A stretch of 64,000 bases of DNA from Acanthopleura granulata (Eukaryota > Mollusca > Polyplacophora > Chitonida > Chitonidae), in the NCBI GenBank assembly GCA_016165875.1, contig JABBOT010000004.1, positions 620,001 to 684,000 on the forward strand. The letters are read 5' to 3'. This document shows positions 58,391-64,000 of the stretch, piece by piece. The translations under genes and the position numbers were made by a program. How positions within the stretch are numbered: position 1 is the first letter of the stretch; each line of letters opens with the position of its first letter. The notes beneath the pieces are model-generated. The model searched no databases, had not been told where the DNA came from, and saw nothing but the letters and a program-made list of their open reading frames with translations.

Positions 58391-58576
58391 GTAAGTATGG
58401 AGGATTGATTCCAATTTGATTATTGTAAATCTTCAACCTTTTCAACCACTAAAGCACTGTTTTCATTGGAACTTGATTATGAAAATGATGCTAAAATGAT
58501 TTATTGGTGCGATCAAAGATGCAAGCTTTATAAAACTGAGCAATTTATTTCTCTGCACCCTATGATTCTTTTTCAG

Positions 58577-58632
58577 AATGTTTCAAAGTGTTGGTTGCAG
58601 AGGTGGTTGAAAAGGTTGGCGAATTAGGGTGG
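58577..58632 (+). other. Possible second exon of the 58.2-kb gene
   Basis: GATTCTTTTTCAG is a strong acceptor. Joined to the upstream donor in phase 1, the frame stays open (ECFKVLVAEVVEKVGELGW) until a TAG near 58,660. No strong donor was found, so the exon end is uncertain. Confidence 0.2.
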
Positions 58633-58660
58633 ATCAGATTTTTTATTAATTCAACATAGG

Positions 58661-59004
58661 AATTTAAAAGTAACACATAGTGGAAAGACTGGGAAAAAGT
58701 TATTTGTTTGAAGAGACCTGTACTTGTTGGAACATGAAATCAGTTATTTCCATGGATTTTGTTTTAAATTGAATGTTCATAATTGCCTTTAATATGCATG
58801 AACATACAGCTTATGTTGATATGAAAATGTGATTTCAAACATTTTTTGCAATCTCCCTAATAGTACCCACCTCTATCATGAGTAGATTCTTACATTGTTT
58901 TCACTTTAACATAATTTAATATTTACTTTTGAGTTAAAACAAAAGGTGCATTATGCTGTATGACCATTTTCTTCTGTCTTCTGCAAGCACAGAAGAACCT
59001 ATTA
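58661..59004. other. No gene seen
   Basis: AT-rich sequence without supported features. Confidence 0.3.
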
Positions 59005-59670
59005 TTCAAACATGACATGGTACTCTGTCATATAAAAAGTGACATATAGATGTATAGAGGTTGGAGTGGTCTGACCTACAAAAAATGTTCAGGTTTTGAT
59101 AGGGTTTCATACAGTGGGGAACTTGAGTACTCTGACCTTTAAAAAAGTAAACCTTTGAGTATTCTTTCATGTACAAATGTTCAGATTTTGATAGGCTGTC
59201 AATGAGTTTCATACAGAGAGGAACCTGTGAGTATTCTGACATACAAAAGTGTTTAGGTTAGACCTTGTTTTATATACAGTCTCATACAGAGAGGAACCTT
59301 TGAGTATTTTGACAAGCAAAAATATTTTTGTTTAAAGGGCCATAAAGAGAACAGCTTTTGAGTGTTCTGACATGCTCAGATTTTCAGGTTTAGATAGGGT
59401 GTCCTACAATCTCATACAGGGAGCAACCTTAGACTATTCTCTAGCAGATGGCCTGTGGTTTCCCCCACACTCTACCCCGCTTTCTCCCATCATAATGTTG
59501 GCACGACAACATTGAATTGAAACATTCTTATGGCATAAAAAACCAATCCAATCAAATAAATAAACAAATTTTGGTTTTGTGACATGCAAAAATATTTGGG
59601 TTTTTATGCGGTTTTCTACAGTCTCATACTAATGGTCAGATTTCCATAGGGTTCTCATATCATCTGTTGC
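59005..59670. repeat. Degenerate minisatellite, unit about 75 bp, interrupted by a SINE
   Basis: TTTGAGTATTCTGACATACA, ATGTTCAGGTTTTGATAGGG and TTTCATACAGAGAGGAACCT recur about eight times. The series is broken by SINE-1 sequence at 59449-59573 and resumes with GACATGCAAAAATATTTGGG. Confidence 0.75.
59449..59573 (+). mobile_element. SINE family 1 3' fragment inside a minisatellite
   Basis: GGCCTGTGGTTTCCCCC, TTTCTCCCATCATAATGTTG and CATAAAAAACCAATCCAATC, then AAATAAATAAAC, match the 3' half of the family. Confidence 0.7.
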
Positions 59671-61479
59671 ATTGTAGAATCTTGGAATACCTCGGAAACC
59701 ATAAACTGTCCACTTGTACATTGTAAACATACATTCTTATACATATTGACTGTGCTATGAGTGTTGTAATTGCACATAGCGTCATGCTTATATTGACATG
59801 TTTAGTGCATGATAGATTTCTGGTAAGGTGGAATCTGCTGCTGAACTTGGACATTTGCTTGATTAGAGGAGACAGTAAAAATGGAGTTTGTTTTTCTGGG
59901 AGTGTGCACATGGCCATTATCTGTCTAGAATAATTAAACAAATGGAATTGTGGGATGTTTTTGACTATACTGATCCTAACTTTCATTTAACTTTTTCTTT
60001 GGCGGGGTCTGTTCAAGTGTATATATGACAGAACAGTGTATGAGAGATTTTAGGCACCATTATGAATCCTCTACACTTCACTCACTTCTCTTGTTTTCCT
60101 GTCATTGATGTTTAAAAAAGTGGTGTTTGAAGTATGTGATTGGGACATAAATCTATCCACTTATCTTTTGGAAGAATTCGGCCGTAAAATCGGGAAAGCA
60201 CTTAGATAAAATGGATTTGGAGTGGAGGGGGCTTTTTTCTACCAGTTTCCACGTGACTAGAACACATAAGAGTCAGCTTGCATGTAGTCTTGCAGTCACT
60301 CTGTTAAACAGAACAGTTTTTCTCAAGTCATTTGTTTTTGCCAGATCTGGTTTTTAGCTTGTTATCTAAATGTTATCAGATTTCATCAATCTTTGCATAT
60401 AAATCACTCTCTTTGCCAGGAGATGTGCATCTGATTAGAATTTCTGTGGGGTTTGTTTATTTACAAACAAAATGATGTTTATCAGGGGTGTTGGAGTGTA
60501 AGTCTGTAAGTCAGGGTGCCTGGGGGAAGGGGAATGAGGGGGAAGTGGGATCATGTTAAATTGCCTAGGGACTGTTTGCTCCACTTTATCATGGCCGTGG
60601 GGGGGGGGGGGGGGCTCTGACATTCCCAAACTGATCTCCACTGACAATTGCTGTTTAATCATATCTGGAACAGGGATAAGAATTACTGGTATGTAGTAAT
60701 GATCTACTCCAGCTCTTTACGGTGGCAGGGGCTCTGTCTGGCCGCTCATTAATCTTTGTCACCAAGGGAATCTTGGGCTGTTTCTCTGAAGGCCTTCACC
60801 CCTGCAACCTATTACTCATATCAGCATCGGTTTCATAACATTACATGTTGATGTTAGGTCTTAACTAGAAATGTGTTTATTTTGTAAACATCAAACGAAG
60901 TTATTGAAAAGCCTAATAATCAGACTGATGTCAGACACACCATTTACATTGCTGACAAGCATGGAGAAAACACATTTATGACCTTCTGACACTTCCAACT
61001 GCAGTTTCATGTAATGTCATATTTTTTGAAGGTATTTATATCCATTTGTGCTCTACTGGTGCATAATGTCCTTTTGGGATAAATTGGGGCATAAATTACA
61101 TCTAATGCATCTTTTTTTTATGAACACAGGGTTACAGATGATCTACAATACTCATACAAATTATACCTTTCGCATGTAATTTATGAATGATGCTGTATTT
61201 TTATTTGGATTTGATGATTGAATTTTGGTTGGACTTAAAATGTTTGTTGAATAATGATGTTTAGCAAGTGTGAAATTGGTTCCTCATAGATACTGATGTT
61301 GCACAACGGTGAAATTAATTGATATGAATTTACATATGAATTTCTGTGGGTGCCATCTGGCTGATAATCAGATGCATTTCTGAAATGAGATTATTGTTGA
61401 TGCATGGTGTTATGGTAACTTTGTACGACATTTTCATGTGAAAGTGTTGATATGTGCAGAATTTTCTGTATGCTCAATA
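59671..61479. other. No gene; poly(G) at 60599-60614 and a complex block at 60.7-60.85 kb
   Basis: A 16-G run lies at 60599-60614. The interval 60,715-60,840 is non-repetitive (GGCCGCTCATTAATCTTTGT; CAAGGGAATCTTGGGCTGTT) and is a possible regulatory block. No coding frame is supported. Confidence 0.3.
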
Positions 61480-62065
61480 AGTCTCATTCCTCTGGGTTAG
61501 TCACCCAATATGCCAGTAATATTGCTGGGGAAGAGACTGAAGCCATTATAATTCCTCCGTCACAATATTGCTGTACAGGTGTTCTTGTAATGACTAAGGC
61601 CATAATCATTGTTCTGGGTTAGTTGTCATGATATGGCTGGAATATTGCTAATGTGGAGACGAAAGCCAAAATGAGCCATAATCATTCCTTCTGGATATGT
61701 TGCCACTATATGTAATATTGCTGATGTGGAACCATGATAATTCTTTCTGGATAGTTCATCACAGTATGGGTGTTCAAGTGTTCATCTCATGACTGAAGCC
61801 ATAATCATTCTTTCTGGATTTATAGTCACCACAATATGTCTGTAATATTGCTGATGCAGAAACTGAAACCATAATAATTCCTTCGTCAAGGTATGGCTGT
61901 ACAAGTGATAAATTTATGACTGAGGCCATAATCATTCCTCTGTGTTGGTAAAATTACTGAAGTCATTATGGTTCCATCAGGATAGATAGCAGCAATATGG
62001 CTGTAAAATTACTGATGTAGTAAATTAAGCCATAATCATTCCCTCTAGGTAGGCATTGTTTCATT
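61480..62065. repeat. Degenerate tandem repeat, unit about 57-78 bp
   Basis: GAAGCCATAATCATTCCTTC, then TGGATATGTTGCCACTATAT and GTAATATTGCTGATGTGGA, recur about nine times with variable length. Confidence 0.7.
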
Positions 62066-62264
62066 GTGGTACCATTGAATAACACAAATAAAATTAATGC
62101 ATATGCTGGAATGAAACATGGCTGATGAGATATTGTTAGGGCTCTATAATCACTATACACACGGCCAGTTGGAAAGCTGCCAGGATGCAGATTTTATTAC
62201 TGAAACTCAGTACAAGGCTATTGTAAAGAGATGTGTCATTATGCAAGCCTTAGTCAGCTTTCAG

Positions 62265-62475
62265 TGTTGTAACAGACCCTTCTGTCTTTTATTGTTGTAA
62301 TGGACTCCTCAATCATTTGTTGTTGTAATGGACTCCTCTACCATTTATTGTTGTAATGGTACTCCTCTGTCTTTTATAGCTGTAACGGACTGCTCTATCT
62401 TTTATTGTTGTAACAGAATCCTCTGTCATTTATTGTGGTAATGGACTCTGCTATCTTTAATTGTGGTTCCCTGAT
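62265..62475. repeat. 28-bp minisatellite, about seven units
   Basis: The unit TTGTTGTAATGGACTCCTCT plus ATCATTTA is spaced at 28 bases (GTAA at 62269, 62297, 62325, 62353, 62382, 62410, 62438). Confidence 0.85.
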
Positions 62476-62849
62476 CACACATCATGCAGGTTCAAACCCT
62501 GTCTTGGCTAGGGTTAGATTCACTGTTCTCATACCTGCTTCACTACAGACCATGAAAAAATAATGATTCTGTGCTCCGTCACAAGATGCCAGGATTTCTG
62601 ACACGAGTGACCAGTGACATGATCAGTGTTATAGCCAGTGTACACTCACTCCTTGTAATACAGGTAGTATGTTTCTTTGGGTGTTGTTAAAACAGGTAAA
62701 AGTCACCGATTTGCTTTTCCCATCATTTTGCATTTTAATGATTAATGATTTTTTACCATATGAATTTCTGGAAAACAAAGGCTGCTTTAGAGTGTGGCAT
62801 TCACAAAGACACCATTTATTTATTTATTTAATTATATGTTATATACAAG
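62476..62849. other. tRNA-like box and no gene
   Basis: CATGCAGGTTCAAACCCTGT at about 62,483 contains a perfect pol III B-box sequence (GGTTCAAACCC) and could be a fragment of another tRNA-derived repeat. The matching A box is not clear. Confidence 0.3.
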
Positions 62850-63170
62850 TGTGTATGGAAAAATGCCAGTGGCTGTGTCTTGATAATGATAGTAAAAGAG
62901 TGTATATAAAGATGGAAAGATATCAGTGGCTATTTCTTGATAATGGTTGTAAAGGAGTGTGTATAAAGATGGAAAACTGCCAGTGGTTATTTTTTTGATA
63001 ATGCTAGTAAAGAGGTGTGTATAAAGGTGGAAAATACCCCAATGGCTATTACTTGATAATGATGGTAAAGAAGTGTGTATGAAGATGGAAAAATATCAGT
63101 GGCTATTTCTTGTTGATGATAGTAAAGGAGTGTGTATAAGATGGAAAATACCAATGGCTATTTGTTGACT
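62850..63170. repeat. 57-58-bp minisatellite, about five and a half units
   Basis: GCCAGTGGCTGTGTCTTGAT, AATGATAGTAAAAGAGTGTA and TATAAAGATGGAAA recur, with TGATAATG at 62881, 62938, 62996 and 63054. Confidence 0.85.
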
Positions 63171-63276
63171 GTAGCAGAAATTACGAGTGGTTTTGTAGGG
63201 CTCCAGGTGTGGTAAATGAATTAGGAGCTAGTAAAGCATTGCTACTGTGTACAGCCTGATGTGTAGATCAGTAATC

Positions 63277-63293
63277 AGAGAGAGAGAGAGAGG
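63277..63293. repeat. (AG)n microsatellite
   Basis: About eight consecutive AG units. Confidence 0.9.
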
Positions 63294-64000
63294 CACTCCT
63301 GTAGCTATGACTATAAAACTAGTAACTTCAGCAGCTGAAATACATATATTAACATATGCTGCTAGATGTGAAGTGACCAAGGGACCATGAAACGAGGCCC
63401 AATGCAGCTACTCAAGTACAACTGATACTAGGAATAAGAGTGTTACAGCTGCACATACCATAAATGATCTAAAATTTGGCCTGAAAAAGTGCATTGTTAT
63501 AGAGGCAAATTAATGTCCTAAAATATTTTTGATGCTGAAACTTAGTTTTCCAGTATGATCGCTTGTGTGGCAAACACACCTCCAAATACCTTTATAAAAT
63601 GAATAGAAATTTTGAAATCAAGAAAAATGTGCAACAGTCATGGTTGAAAATTTTAGGTCATTTAGGGTAATTTGAGATCATATTTACCCCATCCTCAGCT
63701 TCGACTGATGTGTGTTGTTGTGGTCAGGTTCGCCTTATGTCCGTCTGTCTATTACTGAAATATCTTGAGAACCAACTCATGTGATGGTGTGATGTCAGAA
63801 CTAGGTTGCCGTCAGGTGATGTAGTGACACCTTTCATTGAAGAAACTGCTTTTCATTGTGAACATCTGAGAGGTGGGTCAGTAACCAACAAAGGCATCAA
63901 CCTTGCCTTTACAACACCTTATGGACTGTCATAAAATTTAATAAATTCATTTGTTTTCTATGCTGTTGAAAGCCTGCAACCTACCAAAAATGAACATCGG
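63294..64000. other. No gene recognised at the window end
   Basis: Includes a CCGTCTGTCTATTACTGAAA stretch near 63,742 that looks like part of a dispersed repeat. No coding frame is supported. Confidence 0.3.

Noticed and set aside
1..64000. CRISPR arrays, prokaryotic operons, prophage or defence systems
   Set aside because: No spacer-repeat pattern with unique spacers of constant length, no closely packed genes and no ribosome binding sites. The tandem arrays have no unique spacers. The window is eukaryotic.

Overview
The window looks like metazoan, probably molluscan, nuclear DNA. The reasons are low gene density, spliced-gene signals, a full-length Ty3/gypsy retrotransposon, two families of tRNA-derived SINEs (one ending in AATAAATA repeats with a GGTTTCCTCCCACCATAATG-type core that I associate with molluscs), and many minisatellites. 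Bacterial features (operons, ribosome binding sites) are absent. The species call is inference.

Layout. 1-530: the last coding codons and 3' UTR of an unidentified + strand gene. 530-5037: mostly gene-free, with a SINE, an 80-bp hairpin flanked by TTAA, and a second-family SINE. 5038-11608: a young LTR retrotransposon on the minus strand, with near-identical LTRs, a tRNA-Leu primer site, a 4-bp target duplication, gag and pol in one frame split by a single UGA, and an internal deletion that removes most of the integrase catalytic core. 11936-12660: a decayed integrase fragment from a different, older element. 13.0-16.7 kb: a 148-bp tandem repeat and more SINEs. 17963-18272: a candidate small minus-strand gene that appears to share a divergent promoter with the F-box gene. 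18946-20325: a clear F-box protein gene (FBXO39/FBXO33-like), the only complete ordinary coding gene that I can support.

20.4-64 kb: no confident complete gene. It holds scattered SINE copies, homopolymers, an inverted repeat and at least eight minisatellite arrays (units about 28, 30, 48, 57, 60, 75 and 120 bp). Two of the arrays are split by SINE insertions. The + strand looks T/G-rich over roughly 33-63 kb and carries several exon-like blocks with good splice signals. One block at 58252-58390 encodes a signal-peptide-like start. I read this as a possible long-intron + strand gene, but this is inference from sequence alone.

Nothing here is clearly a new biological system. The items most worth checking are the in-frame gag-UGA-pol arrangement in a recently inserted element with a disabled integrase, the unannotated divergent minus-strand gene beside the F-box gene, the inverted repeat at 52.4/53.0 kb, and the exon-like blocks.
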